From Pseudomonas sp. P5_109 (GTDB taxonomy: Bacteria > Pseudomonadota > Gammaproteobacteria > Pseudomonadales > Pseudomonadaceae): a stretch of 64,000 nucleotides of DNA. Position numbers and translations under genes: made by a program. The stretch covers positions 3,051,501 through 3,115,500 of the forward strand of contig NZ_CP125380.1 of NCBI RefSeq assembly GCF_034009455.1, written 5' to 3'. Within the stretch, counting starts at the first letter, position 1. Each line of letters starts with the position of its first letter. Under the pieces are notes generated by a model, which was not told the origin of the DNA, did no database searches, and saw only the letters and a list, made by a program, of their open reading frames with translations. This document shows, piece after piece, positions 26,090-35,353 of this stretch.

Positions 26090-27610
26090 ATGATCTACGC
26101 ACAACCCGGAACCCCAGGCGCCCTCATTACCTTCAAGCCGCGCTACGGCAACTTCATCGGTGGCGAGTTCGTCGCTCCGATCAATGGCGAGTACTTCACC
26201 AACACCTCGCCGGTCAACGGTGAAGTGATCGCCGAATTCCCGCGCTCCAGCGCCGCCGACATCGACAAGGCCCTGGACGCCGCCCATGCCGCAGCGGATG
26301 CCTGGGGCAAGACCTCGGCCCAGGACCGCTCCCTGGTGCTGCTGAAAATCGCCGATCGCATCGAGCAGAACCTTGAAGTGCTGGCCGTCACCGAAACCTG
26401 GGACAACGGCAAGGCCGTGCGCGAAACCCTGAACGCCGACGTGCCGCTGGCCGCCGACCACTTCCGTTACTTCGCTGGCTGCATCCGCGCCCAGGAAGGC
26501 GGGGCTGCCGAGATCAACGAGCTGACCACGGCCTATCACTTCCATGAGCCCCTGGGTGTGGTCGGGCAGATCATTCCGTGGAACTTCCCGCTGCTGATGG
26601 CCGCCTGGAAACTCGCCCCGGCCCTGGCCGCCGGCAACTGCATCGTACTCAAGCCTGCCGAGCAAACGCCGCTGTCGATCATGGTCTTCGCCGAGCTCAT
26701 CGCCGACCTGCTGCCGGCGGGCGTGCTGAACATCGTCCAGGGTTTCGGTCGCGAAGCCGGCGAGGCCCTGGCCACCAGCAAACGCATCGCCAAGATCGCC
26801 TTCACCGGCTCGACCCCGGTGGGCGCGCACATCATGCATTGCGCCGCCGAGAACATCATCCCGAGCACCGTCGAACTGGGCGGCAAATCGCCGAACATCT
26901 TCTTCGAAGACATCATGAACGCTGAACCGGCGTTCATCGAAAAAGCCGCCGAAGGCCTGGTGCTGGCGTTCTTCAACCAGGGCGAAGTCTGCACCTGTCC
27001 GTCCCGGGCGCTGGTGCAGGAGTCGATCTATGAGCCGTTCATGGCCGAGGTGATGAAGAAGATCGTCAAGATCAAGCGCGGCAATCCGCTGGACACCGAG
27101 ACCATGGTCGGCGCCCAGGCGTCCGAGCAGCAATACGACAAGATCCTCTCGTACCTGACCATTGCCCAGGAGGAGGGCGCCGAGCTGCTCACCGGCGGTG
27201 CGGCTGAACGTCTGGAAGGCGACCTGTCCAGCGGCTATTACATCCAGCCGACCCTGCTCAAGGGCCACAACAAGATGCGCGTGTTCCAGGAAGAAATCTT
27301 CGGCCCGGTGGTGGGTATCACCACCTTCAAGGACGAAGCGGAAGCCCTGGCGATTGCCAACGACAGCGAGTTTGGCCTCGGCGCCGGCCTGTGGACCCGC
27401 GACATCAACCGCGCCTACCGCATGGGCCGGGCGATCAAGGCCGGGCGCGTGTGGACCAACTGCTACCACCTGTACCCGGCGCATGCGGCGTTTGGTGGCT
27501 ACAAGAAGTCCGGAGTCGGTCGGGAAAACCACAAGATGATGCTCGATCACTACCAGCAGACCAAAAACCTGCTGGTGAGCTACGACATCAATCCGCTGGG
27601 GTTCTTCTGA
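26090..27610 (+). CDS. exaC: NAD+-dependent aldehyde dehydrogenase (ExaC/PedI type)
   Basis: A 506-residue aldehyde dehydrogenase that oxidises acetaldehyde and other products of the quinoprotein ADH. Motifs: the substrate/cofactor region [25 protein letters not shown], glycine motif FTGSTPVG, catalytic Glu in VELGGKSPN and catalytic Cys in [12 protein letters not shown]. It is cytoplasmic, with no signal. It closely resembles ExaC of P. aeruginosa and PedI of P. putida. It stands between two REPINs with a long palindrome upstream, so it is probably its own transcription unit. Confidence 0.95.
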   Translation: MIYAQPGTPGALITFKPRYGNFIGGEFVAPINGEYFTNTSPVNGEVIAEFPRSSAADIDKALDAAHAAADAWGKTSAQDRSLVLLKIADRIEQNLEVLAVTETWDNGKAVRETLNADVPLAADHFRYFAGCIRAQEGGAAEINELTTAYHFHEPLGVVGQIIPWNFPLLMAAWKLAPALAAGNCIVLKPAEQTPLSIMVFAELIADLLPAGVLNIVQGFGREAGEALATSKRIAKIAFTGSTPVGAHIMHCAAENIIPSTVELGGKSPNIFFEDIMNAEPAFIEKAAEGLVLAFFNQGEVCTCPSRALVQESIYEPFMAEVMKKIVKIKRGNPLDTETMVGAQASEQQYDKILSYLTIAQEEGAELLTGGAAERLEGDLSSGYYIQPTLLKGHNKMRVFQEEIFGPVVGITTFKDEAEALAIANDSEFGLGAGLWTRDINRAYRMGRAIKAGRVWTNCYHLYPAHAAFGGYKKSGVGRENHKMMLDHYQQTKNLLVSYDINPLGFF

Positions 27611-27633
27611 TTCCTTAAACACGCCGCATAACC

Positions 27634-27724
27634 TGTGGGAGCGGGCTTGCTCGCGAATGCGGAGTGTCATTCAGCAGAGATGTTGACTGGCACACCGCCT
27701 TCGCGAGCAAGCCCGCTCCCACAT
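27634..27724. repeat. REPIN between exaC and pqqA
   Basis: TGTGGGAGCGGGCTTGCTCGCGAA-type inverted pair with an approximately 45-bp spacer (GATGTTGACTGGCACACCG). Confidence 0.9.
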
Positions 27725-27789
27725 GGGGTTTGTGTGATGCCAATGACCATGCAACACCCCCTACCAAATCACCCCGCAAACTCCTTCGA

Positions 27790-27801
27790 AAGTAGCATTC
27801 G
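27790..27801 (+). promoter_or_regulatory. Shared upstream motif AAGTAGCATTCG (pqqA copy)
   Basis: Exact 12-bp copy of the string before nosP, 67 bp upstream of pqqA. Related bases (GATGCATTCG) lie in the palindrome before exaC. Suggestive only. Confidence 0.3.
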
Positions 27802-27868
27802 GGCGCTCATCGCCCCGTGCATTAATGGCTCTACCGGAATCACCCGGGCACAAGAAGAGGAATGACCC

Positions 27869-27940
27869 ATGTGGACTAAACCCGCGTTTATCGATCTGCG
27901 CATTGGCTTCGAAGTGACGATGTATTTCGCCAACCGTTGA
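27869..27940 (+). CDS. pqqA: PQQ precursor peptide PqqA
   Basis: A 23-residue ribosomal peptide that provides the Glu and Tyr from which PQQ is built. It begins MWTKPAF and carries the conserved E-V-T-M-Y segment, with E15 and Y19 as the residues joined by PqqE. GAGGAA upstream of ATG 27869 is a good ribosome site. It is the first gene of pqqABCDE; a stem-loop in the 55-bp gap to pqqB probably shapes the ratio of pqqA to downstream message. Confidence 0.96.
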   Translation: MWTKPAFIDLRIGFEVTMYFANR

Positions 27941-27948
27941 TTGATCAC

Positions 27949-27972
27949 CCGGCCAGCGGATACGTTGGCCGG
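27949..27972 (+). terminator. Stem-loop between pqqA and pqqB (attenuator-like)
   Basis: CCGGCCA (27949-27955) pairs perfectly with TGGCCGG (27966-27972) around a 10-bp loop. There is no T-tract, so it more likely stabilises or partially terminates the short pqqA mRNA than stops transcription fully. Excess pqqA transcript is a known feature of pqq operons. Confidence 0.55.
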
Positions 27973-27995
27973 GCCTGCCTTCTGGAGCATCCGCC

Positions 27996-28910
27996 ATGCA
28001 CATCCGCGTTCTCGGTTCCGCCGCTGGCGGTGGATTCCCTCAGTGGAATTGCAACTGCCGCCAGTGCGCCGGTGCGCGCAATGGCAACGTGCGGGCACAG
28101 CGCCGTACGCAGTCGTCGATTGCCCTGAGTGACGACGGTGTGGAGTGGGTGCTGTGCAATGCGTCACCGGACATTCGCGCGCAACTCGAGAGTTTTGCGC
28201 CACTGCAACCGGCGCGGCGCCTGCGTGACAGCGCCATCGCCGGCATCGTGCTGCTGGACAGCCAGATTGACCATTGCACCGGTTTGCTCAGCCTGCGTGA
28301 AGGTTGCCCGCATGCGGTGTGGTGCACCGAGCGCGTGCACCAGGACCTGAGCAGCGGTTTCCCGTTGTTCAACATGCTGGAGCACTGGAACGGCGGGTTG
28401 CAATGGCAACCGGTCGGTCTCGATCGCCAGCCGTTCAGCATCCCGGCCTGCGGGCATTTGCAATTTCGAGCGATACCCCTGGTGAGCAACGCGCCACCGT
28501 ATTCGCCCAATCGCGGCAATCCGCAACCGGGCGACACCATTGGCCTGTTCATTGAAGACCTGCGCAACGGCGCCTCGCTGTTCTATGCGCCGGGCCTTGG
28601 CCGAATCGACGGCGAAGTACTGGGCTGGATGCAGCGTGCCGATTGCCTGCTGCTGGACGGCACCCTGTGGCGCGACGACGAGATGCGCATCTGCGAAGTC
28701 GGCCAGAGCCTGGGCAGCGAAATGGGGCACCTCCCACAAAGCGGCCCCGACGGGATGCTTGAAGTGCTGGAGGGTTTCAACCGCCAGCGCAAGGTGCTGA
28801 TCCACATCAACAACACCAATCCGATCCTCGATGAAGACTCGGCCGAGCGGGCGCTGCTGGAGCGGCGGGGTATTGAAGTGGCTTATGACGGCATGAGTAT
28901 TGAGCTGTAG
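27996..28910 (+). CDS. pqqB: PQQ biosynthesis protein PqqB
   Basis: A 304-residue metallo-beta-lactamase-fold protein that hydroxylates the cross-linked tyrosine intermediate in PQQ formation. It begins [21 protein letters not shown], typical of PqqB, with the CNCRQC cysteine segment, [15 protein letters not shown], and [10 protein letters not shown]. The usual MBL HxHxDH motif is altered, as expected for PqqB. A REPIN separates it from pqqC, an unusual interruption of the operon. Confidence 0.95.
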   Translation: MHIRVLGSAAGGGFPQWNCNCRQCAGARNGNVRAQRRTQSSIALSDDGVEWVLCNASPDIRAQLESFAPLQPARRLRDSAIAGIVLLDSQIDHCTGLLSLREGCPHAVWCTERVHQDLSSGFPLFNMLEHWNGGLQWQPVGLDRQPFSIPACGHLQFRAIPLVSNAPPYSPNRGNPQPGDTIGLFIEDLRNGASLFYAPGLGRIDGEVLGWMQRADCLLLDGTLWRDDEMRICEVGQSLGSEMGHLPQSGPDGMLEVLEGFNRQRKVLIHINNTNPILDEDSAERALLERRGIEVAYDGMSIEL

Positions 28911-28920
28911 CGGCTGACCC

Positions 28921-28987
28921 CTTCGCGAGCAAGCCCGCTCCGACAGGAAACTGCATTCCAAATGTGGGAGCGGGCTTGCTCGCGAAG
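28921..28987. repeat. Head-to-head REPIN inside the pqq operon
   Basis: Two outward-facing TGTGGGAGCGGGCTTGCTCGCGAA REPs with an approximately 20-bp spacer containing TGCATTCCAAA, in the 116-bp gap between pqqB and pqqC. Confidence 0.9.
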
Positions 28988-29026
28988 AGGCCAGTACAGG
29001 CACCGCAGAAGTTCCCGGAGAACAAA

Positions 29027-29779
29027 ATGACTGACACCCCCATGTCCCCCACAGAATTCGAAGCCGCCCTGCGCGCCAAGGGCGCCTACTACCACATCCA
29101 CCACCCCTTCCACCAAGCCATGTACGCCGGCCGCGCCAGCCGCGAGCAGATCCAGGGCTGGGTCGCCAATCGCTTCTACTATCAGGTCAACATCCCCCTG
29201 AAAGACGCCGCGATTCTCGCCAACTGTCCGGACCGCGACGTGCGCCGCGAATGGCTGCAACGGATTCTCGACCACGACGGCATCCCCGGCAGCGAGGGCG
29301 GCATCGAGGCCTGGCTGCGCCTGGGCGAAGCGGTGGGGCTGGATCGCGAGCAGATTCTGTCCCAGGAACTGGTGCTGCCCGGCGTGCGATTTGCCGTGGA
29401 CGCCTACGTCAATTTCGCTCGTCGCGCCTGCTGGCAAGAAGCGGCCAGCAGTTCGCTGACCGAGCTCTTTGCGCCACAGATCCATCAGTCGCGACTCGAC
29501 GCCTGGCCGACCCATTACCCGTGGATCGACGTCGCCGGCTACGACTATTTCCGCACGCGCCTGAGCCAGGCGCGGCGCGATGTCGAGCACGGCTTGCGCA
29601 TAACCCTGGCGCACTACGTGACGGCCGAGGGGCAACAACGCATGCTGGAGATTCTGCAATTCAAGCTCGACGTGCTGTGGAGCATGCTCGATGCCATGAG
29701 CATGGCCTATGAGCTCGAACGCCCGCCGTATCACACGGTCACCGGCGACAACGTCTGGCACCGGGGGATCGCCCTGTGA
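29027..29779 (+). CDS. pqqC: Pyrroloquinoline-quinone synthase PqqC
   Basis: A 250-residue cofactorless oxidase that performs the last ring closure and eight-electron oxidation to PQQ. Visible: [47 protein letters not shown] and AMSMAYE, all typical of the heme-oxygenase-like PqqC fold. ATG 29027 ([15 protein letters not shown]) after CGGAG gives the usual length; a start 63 bp earlier would run into the REP. It overlaps pqqD by three bases. Confidence 0.96.
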   Translation: MTDTPMSPTEFEAALRAKGAYYHIHHPFHQAMYAGRASREQIQGWVANRFYYQVNIPLKDAAILANCPDRDVRREWLQRILDHDGIPGSEGGIEAWLRLGEAVGLDREQILSQELVLPGVRFAVDAYVNFARRACWQEAASSSLTELFAPQIHQSRLDAWPTHYPWIDVAGYDYFRTRLSQARRDVEHGLRITLAHYVTAEGQQRMLEILQFKLDVLWSMLDAMSMAYELERPPYHTVTGDNVWHRGIAL

Positions 29780-30048
29780 GCCTGATCGATCGCCAGCAGT
29801 CACCGGCCTTGCGCCGCGGTTTTCGTCTGCAATGGGAGCCGCGCCAGGACTGCCACGTGCTGCTGTACCCCGAAGGCATGATCAAGCTCAACGCCAGTGC
29901 CGGACAGATTCTCGGCCTGGTGGATGGCCAGCGCAGCGTGGCGGCGATCATTGATCGATTGAGCGCCAGTTTCCCCGGGGTACCCGGGATCGACGAAGAC
30001 GTGCTGGCGTTTCTGGAGGTGGCCCATGCGCAATTCTGGATCGAGTGA
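29776..30048 (+). CDS. pqqD: PQQ peptide chaperone PqqD
   Basis: A 90-residue RRE-type peptide chaperone that delivers PqqA to PqqE. It starts with GTG at 29776, overlapping the pqqC stop, and overlaps pqqE by 23 bp. Typical segments: [48 protein letters not shown]. It shows tight translational coupling in the pqqC-D-E cluster. Confidence 0.95.
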   Translation: MSLIDRQQSPALRRGFRLQWEPRQDCHVLLYPEGMIKLNASAGQILGLVDGQRSVAAIIDRLSASFPGVPGIDEDVLAFLEVAHAQFWIE

Positions 30049-31168
30049 GACGTTGCCCGGACCGCCGTTGTGGCTGCTCGCCGAGCTGACCTACCGCTGT
30101 CCGCTGCAGTGCCCGTATTGCTCCAATCCACTGGATTTTGCCCGGCAGGGCGAGGAACTGGGCACGCAAGAATGGATTCGCGTATTCCGCGAAGCGCGGG
30201 ACATGGGGGCCGCGCAACTGGGGTTTTCCGGTGGCGAGCCATTGGTGCGCCAGGACCTCGCCGAACTGATCAAGGCCGCCCGGGACATGGGCTACTACAC
30301 CAACCTGATCACCTCCGGCATCGGCCTGACCGAGCAGAAGGTGCGCGACTTCAAGGTGGCCGGGCTGGACCATATCCAGATCAGCTTCCAGGCCGCCGAC
30401 GAAGCGGTGAACAACATGCTCGCCGGTTCGCGCAAGGCCTTTGCCCAGAAACTCGCCATGGCCCGGGCGGTGAAAGCCCAGGGCTATCCGATGGTGCTGA
30501 ACTTCGTCACCCATCGGCACAACATCGACCGGATCGCGCAGATCATCGAGCTGTGCCTGGAATTGGAGGCGGACTTTGTCGAGCTGGCCACCTGCCAATT
30601 CTATGGCTGGGCCGAACTCAACCGCGTCGGCCTGTTGCCCACTCGTGAGCAATTGCAGCGTGCCGAGCGCATCACCAATGAATACCGCGAGCGCCTTGAA
30701 GCCCAGGGCCACCCGTGCAAACTGATCTTCGTCACCCCGGACTACTACGAAGAGCGTCCCAAGACCTGCATGAACGGCTGGGCCAACCTGTTTCTCGACA
30801 TCACCCCCGACGGCACGGCCTTGCCTTGCCACAGCGCCCGGCAGTTGCCGGTGCAATTTCCCAACGTGCGCGAGCACAGCCTCTCGCACATCTGGAACGA
30901 CTCGTTCGGCTTCAATCGCTTTCGCGGCGATGACTGGATGAAGGAGCCGTGCCGCTCCTGCGATGAAAAGCACAAGGACCTGGGGGGATGTCGCTGCCAG
31001 GCTTTCATGCTGACCGGCGATGCCAGCAATGCCGACCCGGTGTGCAGCAAGTCGCCCCACCATGGGGTGATCCTCAAGGCCCGTGAAGAAGCTGAGGCTC
31101 CGGGGTTGGGGATGGAGCATCTGACGTTGCGTAACGCGAAGGCTTCGCAGCTGATCTATCGCGGATAA
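30026..31168 (+). CDS. pqqE: PqqA peptide cyclase, radical SAM/SPASM enzyme PqqE
   Basis: A 380-residue radical SAM enzyme that links Glu and Tyr of PqqA. The radical SAM cluster motif is C-P-L-Q-C-P-Y-C near residue 25, with GGEPL following. The C-terminal SPASM domain carries the auxiliary-cluster cysteines ([35 protein letters not shown]). ATG 30026 lies within pqqD. No pqqF or pqqH peptidase gene follows in this window; the next gene is ercA. Confidence 0.96.
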   Translation: MRNSGSSETLPGPPLWLLAELTYRCPLQCPYCSNPLDFARQGEELGTQEWIRVFREARDMGAAQLGFSGGEPLVRQDLAELIKAARDMGYYTNLITSGIGLTEQKVRDFKVAGLDHIQISFQAADEAVNNMLAGSRKAFAQKLAMARAVKAQGYPMVLNFVTHRHNIDRIAQIIELCLELEADFVELATCQFYGWAELNRVGLLPTREQLQRAERITNEYRERLEAQGHPCKLIFVTPDYYEERPKTCMNGWANLFLDITPDGTALPCHSARQLPVQFPNVREHSLSHIWNDSFGFNRFRGDDWMKEPCRSCDEKHKDLGGCRCQAFMLTGDASNADPVCSKSPHHGVILKAREEAEAPGLGMEHLTLRNAKASQLIYRG

Positions 31169-31188
31169 GCCTGGCGGCACAGATCTCC

Positions 31189-31278
31189 TGTGGGAGCGGG
31201 CTTGCTCGCGAAGGCGGAGTGTCAGTCACCATCAATATTGACTGACAGGGCCTCTTCGCGAGCAAGCCCGCTCCCACA
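31189..31278. repeat. REPIN between pqqE and ercA
   Basis: TGTGGGAGCGGGCTTGCTCGCGAA-type inverted pair with an approximately 40-bp spacer including ATTGACTGACA. Confidence 0.9.
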
Positions 31279-31385
31279 GGGTTCTGTTACAGCCCGGGCA
31301 GCGCTGTTCTTTGGTCTGATTGCATTCACAGCTGGATGGTTTAGTGTGGTTTCTACCTTCCAAAACAATAAAAACAGGCTTTCCA

Positions 31386-32549
31386 ATGAGCCAGAGTCTC
31401 AACCAGCTGCGCAAGTTCGTTTCCCCTGAAATCATCTTCGGTGCCGGTAGCCGGCACAGTGTCGGCAATTACGCCAAGACCTTTGGCGCACGCAAGGTCC
31501 TGGTGGTCAGTGACCCCGGTGTGATTGCTGCCGGTTGGGTCGCCGATGTCGAGGCCAGCCTGCAAGCGCTGGGCATCCAGTATTGCCTGTACTCCGATGT
31601 CTCGCCGAACCCACGGGTCGAAGAGGTGATGCTCGGCGCCGAGATGTACCGGGAAAACCACTGCGACGTGATCGTCGCCGTCGGTGGCGGCAGTCCGATG
31701 GACTGCGGCAAAGGCATCGGCATTGTCGTCGCCCATGGCCGCAGCATTCTCGATTTCGAGGGTGTGGACACCATCCGCGTGCCCAGCCCGCCGCTGATCC
31801 TGATTCCGACCACCGCCGGCACCTCGGCCGATGTCTCGCAATTCGTGATCATTTCCAATCAGCAGGAGCGCATGAAGTTCTCCATCGTCAGCAAGGCCGT
31901 GGTGCCGGACGTTTCGCTGATCGACCCGGAAACCACCCTGAGCATGGACCCGTTCCTGTCGGCCTGTACCGGCATCGATGCCTTGGTGCATGCCATCGAA
32001 GCCTTCGTATCCACCGGCCACGGGCCGCTGACCGATCCCCATGCACTGGAGGCGATGCGCCTGATCAATGGCAACCTGGTGCAAATGATCGCCAACCCGA
32101 CGGACATCGCGTTGCGCGAAAAAATCATGCTCGGCAGCATGCAGGCCGGGCTGGCGTTTTCCAATGCGATCCTGGGTGCTGTGCATGCCATGTCCCACAG
32201 CCTCGGCGGCTTTCTCGATCTGCCCCATGGGCTGTGCAACGCGGTGCTGGTCGAGCACGTGGTGGCTTTCAATTACAACTCGGCGCCTGATCGCTTCAAG
32301 GTGATCGCCGAGACGTTGGGCATCGACTGTCGAGGCCTGAATCACCGGCAGATCTGCGGGCGCCTGGTCGAACACCTGATCGCCCTCAAGCACGCCATCG
32401 GCTTTCATGAAACCCTCGGTTTGCATGGCGTCAGGACCTCGGACATTCCGTTCCTGTCGCAGCATGCGATGCACGATCCGTGCATCCTGACCAACCCGCG
32501 CGAATCCAGCCAGCGTGATGTCGAGGTCGTCTATGGCGAAGCCCTCTGA
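31386..32549 (+). CDS. ercA: Iron-containing alcohol dehydrogenase, ErcA type
   Basis: A 387-residue group III iron-dependent ADH. It has the cofactor loop VAVGGGSPMDCGKGIG, PTTAGTSADVSQFV, and metal-binding histidines in the MSHSLGGFLDLPHGLCNAVL region. In Pseudomonas, ErcA is regulatory or accessory for ethanol oxidation and is encoded with the kinase ErcS. ATG 31386 (MSQSLNQLRKFVSPEIIFG) gives the family length. It overlaps the kinase gene by 17 bp. Confidence 0.92.
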   Translation: MSQSLNQLRKFVSPEIIFGAGSRHSVGNYAKTFGARKVLVVSDPGVIAAGWVADVEASLQALGIQYCLYSDVSPNPRVEEVMLGAEMYRENHCDVIVAVGGGSPMDCGKGIGIVVAHGRSILDFEGVDTIRVPSPPLILIPTTAGTSADVSQFVIISNQQERMKFSIVSKAVVPDVSLIDPETTLSMDPFLSACTGIDALVHAIEAFVSTGHGPLTDPHALEAMRLINGNLVQMIANPTDIALREKIMLGSMQAGLAFSNAILGAVHAMSHSLGGFLDLPHGLCNAVLVEHVVAFNYNSAPDRFKVIAETLGIDCRGLNHRQICGRLVEHLIALKHAIGFHETLGLHGVRTSDIPFLSQHAMHDPCILTNPRESSQRDVEVVYGEAL

Positions 32550-34269
32550 CGAGCAGCAACGGGCCCTGGCCGGGTTGTTGGGGCTGGGCAGCCATTCGGC
32601 GCGCAAGAGTCACTATCCGGAGCTGGCCGCGCGCCTGGATGATCTGGAAGCCGAGCGTAACCGCTACAAGTGGCTGTTCGAAAACGCGGTGCACGGGATC
32701 TTCCAGGCCAGCCTGCACGATGGCATGCGCGCCGCCAACCCGGCGCTGGCACGCATGCTTGGCTACCAGGACCCGCAGGAGGTGCTGTTCTCCCTGACCG
32801 ACCTGGGCAGCACCCTGTTCGTCGACGGCGCGCAGGAGCTGGAAACCATCGGCGAAATCCTCCGGCACCAGAGCAGCCTGCACGGCTATGAAACCCGCTT
32901 GCGGCGCAAGGACGGCAGTCACCTGGATGTGTTGATGAACCTGCTGCTCAAGCCCGGCCAGGAAGGCTTGGTGGAAGGCTTCGTCTCCGATATCACCGAG
33001 CGCAAGCTGGCCCAGCGACGCCTGCAGCAACTCAATGACGAACTGGAGCAGCGCGTCGTCGCGCGCACCGATGAGTTGCTCGAGGCTAACCGTAACCTCC
33101 AGCAGCAGATCACCCAGCGTAAACAGATCGCCAAGGCCTTGCGCGACGCCCGCGATGCCGCCGAGGCCGCCAATCACAGCAAGGACAAATACCTCGCCGC
33201 CGCCAGCCATGACCTGCTGCAACCGCTGAACGCCGCGCGGTTGCTGATTTCGACCTTGCGCGAACGCAAATTGCCGGAAGCCGAACAGGTGCTGGTGGAG
33301 CGCACTCACCAGGCCCTGGAAGGGGCCGAGGATTTGCTGACGGATCTGCTCGACATTTCCCGGCTCGACCAGGCCGCGGTCAAGCCGGACGTTGCCACGT
33401 ACCGCCTCGACGAACTGCTCGGGCCGCTGGTGTCGGAGTTCCAGTCCGTCGCCCAGGCGGCCGGCTTGAACCTGCGGGTGCGCATGGCCGATTACGCCAT
33501 CAACACCGACTTGCGCCTGATGACGCGGATCCTGCGCAACTTCCTCAGCAATGCTTGCCGCTACACCGATGAAGGCAGCATCCTGCTGGCGGCAAGGCGT
33601 CGGGGCGAGATGTTGCGCCTGGAGGTCTGGGACACCGGGCGTGGCATCGCCGCCGACCGGCTCGATTCGATCTTCCTCGAGTTCAACCAGTTGGACGTCG
33701 GCCGCGCCGCCGACCGCAAGGGCGTGGGCCTGGGGCTGGCGATTGTCGAGCGCATCGCCAAGATCCTTGGCTACAGGATCGGTGTGTACTCGATGCCGGG
33801 GCGGGGTTCGATGTTCAGCATCGAGGTGCCGATATCCGACGAAGTTCCGCTGCCCGTGAGCCAGGCGGTGTCACAACCGGGCACCGGCAACCCGCTACCG
33901 GGACGTCGTTTACTGGTGATCGACAACGAAGTGAGCATTCTCGATAGCATGAGCGCGTTGCTCGGGCAGTGGGGCTGCGACGTTCTGGTCGCCACCGATG
34001 AAGAGGCTGCTCTGGCGGCGCTACGCGGGCAGGCACCGGAACTGATTCTTGCCGACTATCACCTCGATCACGGGGTGGTCGGCTGTGATGTGGTGCGACA
34101 TCTGCGCGAGCATTTCCACCAGGACATTCCAGCGGTGATCATTACCGCCGACCGCACCGACCATTGTCGGCGTGCGTTGCAGCGACTCAACGCACCCTTG
34201 CTGAACAAACCGGTGAAGCCCGGCAAGTTGCGAGCGGTGTTGAGTCAATTGTTGGGGGCACCAGCCTGA
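32533..34269 (+). CDS. ercS: Hybrid sensor histidine kinase ErcS
   Basis: A 578-residue soluble hybrid kinase: one PAS domain (about 45-160), a coiled coil, HisKA with H226 (ASHDLLQPLNAARL), HATPase (NFLSNACRY, DTGRGIA, GVGLGLAIVERI) and a C-terminal receiver with D508 (LILADYHLDHG). It is closely related to the C-terminal half of the NahK-like kinase at 12418, from which it differs by having one PAS instead of three. I chose ATG 32533 because GAGG lies 7 bp upstream; in-frame GTG 32515 and ATG 32518 are alternatives. Its tail overlaps the convergent epimerase gene by 25 bp. Confidence 0.9.
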   Translation: MAKPSDEQQRALAGLLGLGSHSARKSHYPELAARLDDLEAERNRYKWLFENAVHGIFQASLHDGMRAANPALARMLGYQDPQEVLFSLTDLGSTLFVDGAQELETIGEILRHQSSLHGYETRLRRKDGSHLDVLMNLLLKPGQEGLVEGFVSDITERKLAQRRLQQLNDELEQRVVARTDELLEANRNLQQQITQRKQIAKALRDARDAAEAANHSKDKYLAAASHDLLQPLNAARLLISTLRERKLPEAEQVLVERTHQALEGAEDLLTDLLDISRLDQAAVKPDVATYRLDELLGPLVSEFQSVAQAAGLNLRVRMADYAINTDLRLMTRILRNFLSNACRYTDEGSILLAARRRGEMLRLEVWDTGRGIAADRLDSIFLEFNQLDVGRAADRKGVGLGLAIVERIAKILGYRIGVYSMPGRGSMFSIEVPISDEVPLPVSQAVSQPGTGNPLPGRRLLVIDNEVSILDSMSALLGQWGCDVLVATDEEAALAALRGQAPELILADYHLDHGVVGCDVVRHLREHFHQDIPAVIITADRTDHCRRALQRLNAPLLNKPVKPGKLRAVLSQLLGAPA

Positions 34270-35135
34270 AACGGCCGATACTGCAGGGTGAAGCCCAGTT
34301 CGGTGGATTGACCCTGTTCCAGCAAACGCAGGCCCGGTCGACCGGGCAAGTGGTGCGCGTTGACCGGGTGGCTCACCGGTTCGATACAGAAAAACCCCAG
34401 GCCCACGGGGCAGTAGAGAAGGTAGTAATCGCTGCCAGTGGCCTGGCAGTCCAACTCGTATCCGAGGTCGGGCTGTTGGATCAGGCAATGGCCGTCCCAT
34501 TCGCAGAAGCCGTTGTCGACCAGCGTTTCGGGTAATGGCTTGAGTTGCTGAAAATCCCACTCGACCGGCAACGCGCCAAGTGCTGTCGGCAGTTTCGCCC
34601 CGTCGCACAACCACACCTGCCGTGCCGGTGCCTGCAGTCGGGTGTTTGGTGTCCGTGGCAGGTACGGATGCAATCCCAGACCATGCCATGCAGCGTGCTC
34701 AGCCAGGTGCGTGACATGCATTTCGATGCTCAGCTTGCCTGCGCTCAAATGGAAGCGTTGCCGGGCGCGATAGGCGAAGGGCGTTGTGCTATCGAGTTGC
34801 AGGACCACTTCATCTTCAGTTCGGGAAATCACCTGCCATGCCTGCTGCCAGGCGCTGCCGTGGATCGGCAGGGGATCGGTGAGGCTGTTGGGTGTCAGTG
34901 CCAGCCAGCCATCGGGACAATCGAAACCGCCATCGGCGATGCGGTTGGACCAGGGGATCAAGGGAAAGCAGCCGAGCTTGCCGGGCAGACCGGTGTTCAG
35001 GGCATGCTCATCGGCGTGTCGCAGCAAGGGTTGCCCGGTGCTGCGCACGGTCCAGTTGACGATGCTGGCGCCCAGCTCCGGGGCGAGGGTGAGGTGGGTG
35101 AGTTCGTCTTCGAGTTCGAGCAGTGTGAGTGACAT
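34245..35135 (-). CDS. Aldose 1-epimerase (galactose mutarotase-like)
   Basis: A 296-residue beta-sandwich mutarotase-like protein. Seen: CFPLIPWSNRIADGGF (substrate Arg), PIHGSAWQQAWQV (catalytic His), GLGLHPYLPRTPNTRLQA (second His), and Glu in FFCIEPVSHPVNAHH. It would interconvert alpha and beta anomers of sugars. Next to the uronate-oxidation genes it may supply the beta-anomer to uronate dehydrogenase, but a REPIN and a stem-loop separate the two, so it could have a separate promoter. Confidence 0.88.
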   Translation of the reverse strand: MSLTLLELEDELTHLTLAPELGASIVNWTVRSTGQPLLRHADEHALNTGLPGKLGCFPLIPWSNRIADGGFDCPDGWLALTPNSLTDPLPIHGSAWQQAWQVISRTEDEVVLQLDSTTPFAYRARQRFHLSAGKLSIEMHVTHLAEHAAWHGLGLHPYLPRTPNTRLQAPARQVWLCDGAKLPTALGALPVEWDFQQLKPLPETLVDNGFCEWDGHCLIQQPDLGYELDCQATGSDYYLLYCPVGLGFFCIEPVSHPVNAHHLPGRPGLRLLEQGQSTELGFTLQYRPFQAGAPNN

Positions 35136-35176
35136 GTAGACCTGCTATGTGATTTTTATGTAGCTGCACTGTTCCC

Positions 35177-35298
35177 TGTGGCGAGGGGGCTTGCCCCCGT
35201 TGGGCTGCGAAGCGGCCCCCTGCAATTTTTGAGGAGCACCGAGTCGCTTGTATTTGCGACTGCTGCGCAGCCGAACGGGGGCAAGCCCCCTCGCCACA
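35177..35298. repeat. REPIN (GTGGCGAGGGGGCTTGCCCCCGTTGG type)
   Basis: A long REPIN whose inner parts include CTGCGAAGCGGCC and CTGCGCAGCCG, between the epimerase and dctM genes. Same family as 41764-41857. Confidence 0.9.
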
Positions 35299-35315
35299 AA
35301 AGCCCCCTGACCAGC

Positions 35316-35340
35316 AAGCTCCCTGGTTACAGGGAGCTTT
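35316..35340 (-). terminator. Stem-loop downstream of the TRAP operon
   Basis: AAGCTCCCTG and CAGGGAGCTT pair around a 4-5 base loop just after the dctM stop. A T-run is poor on the minus strand, so it is a weak or Rho-assisted terminator candidate. Confidence 0.4.
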
Positions 35341-35353
35341 CTGACAAGGTGTT

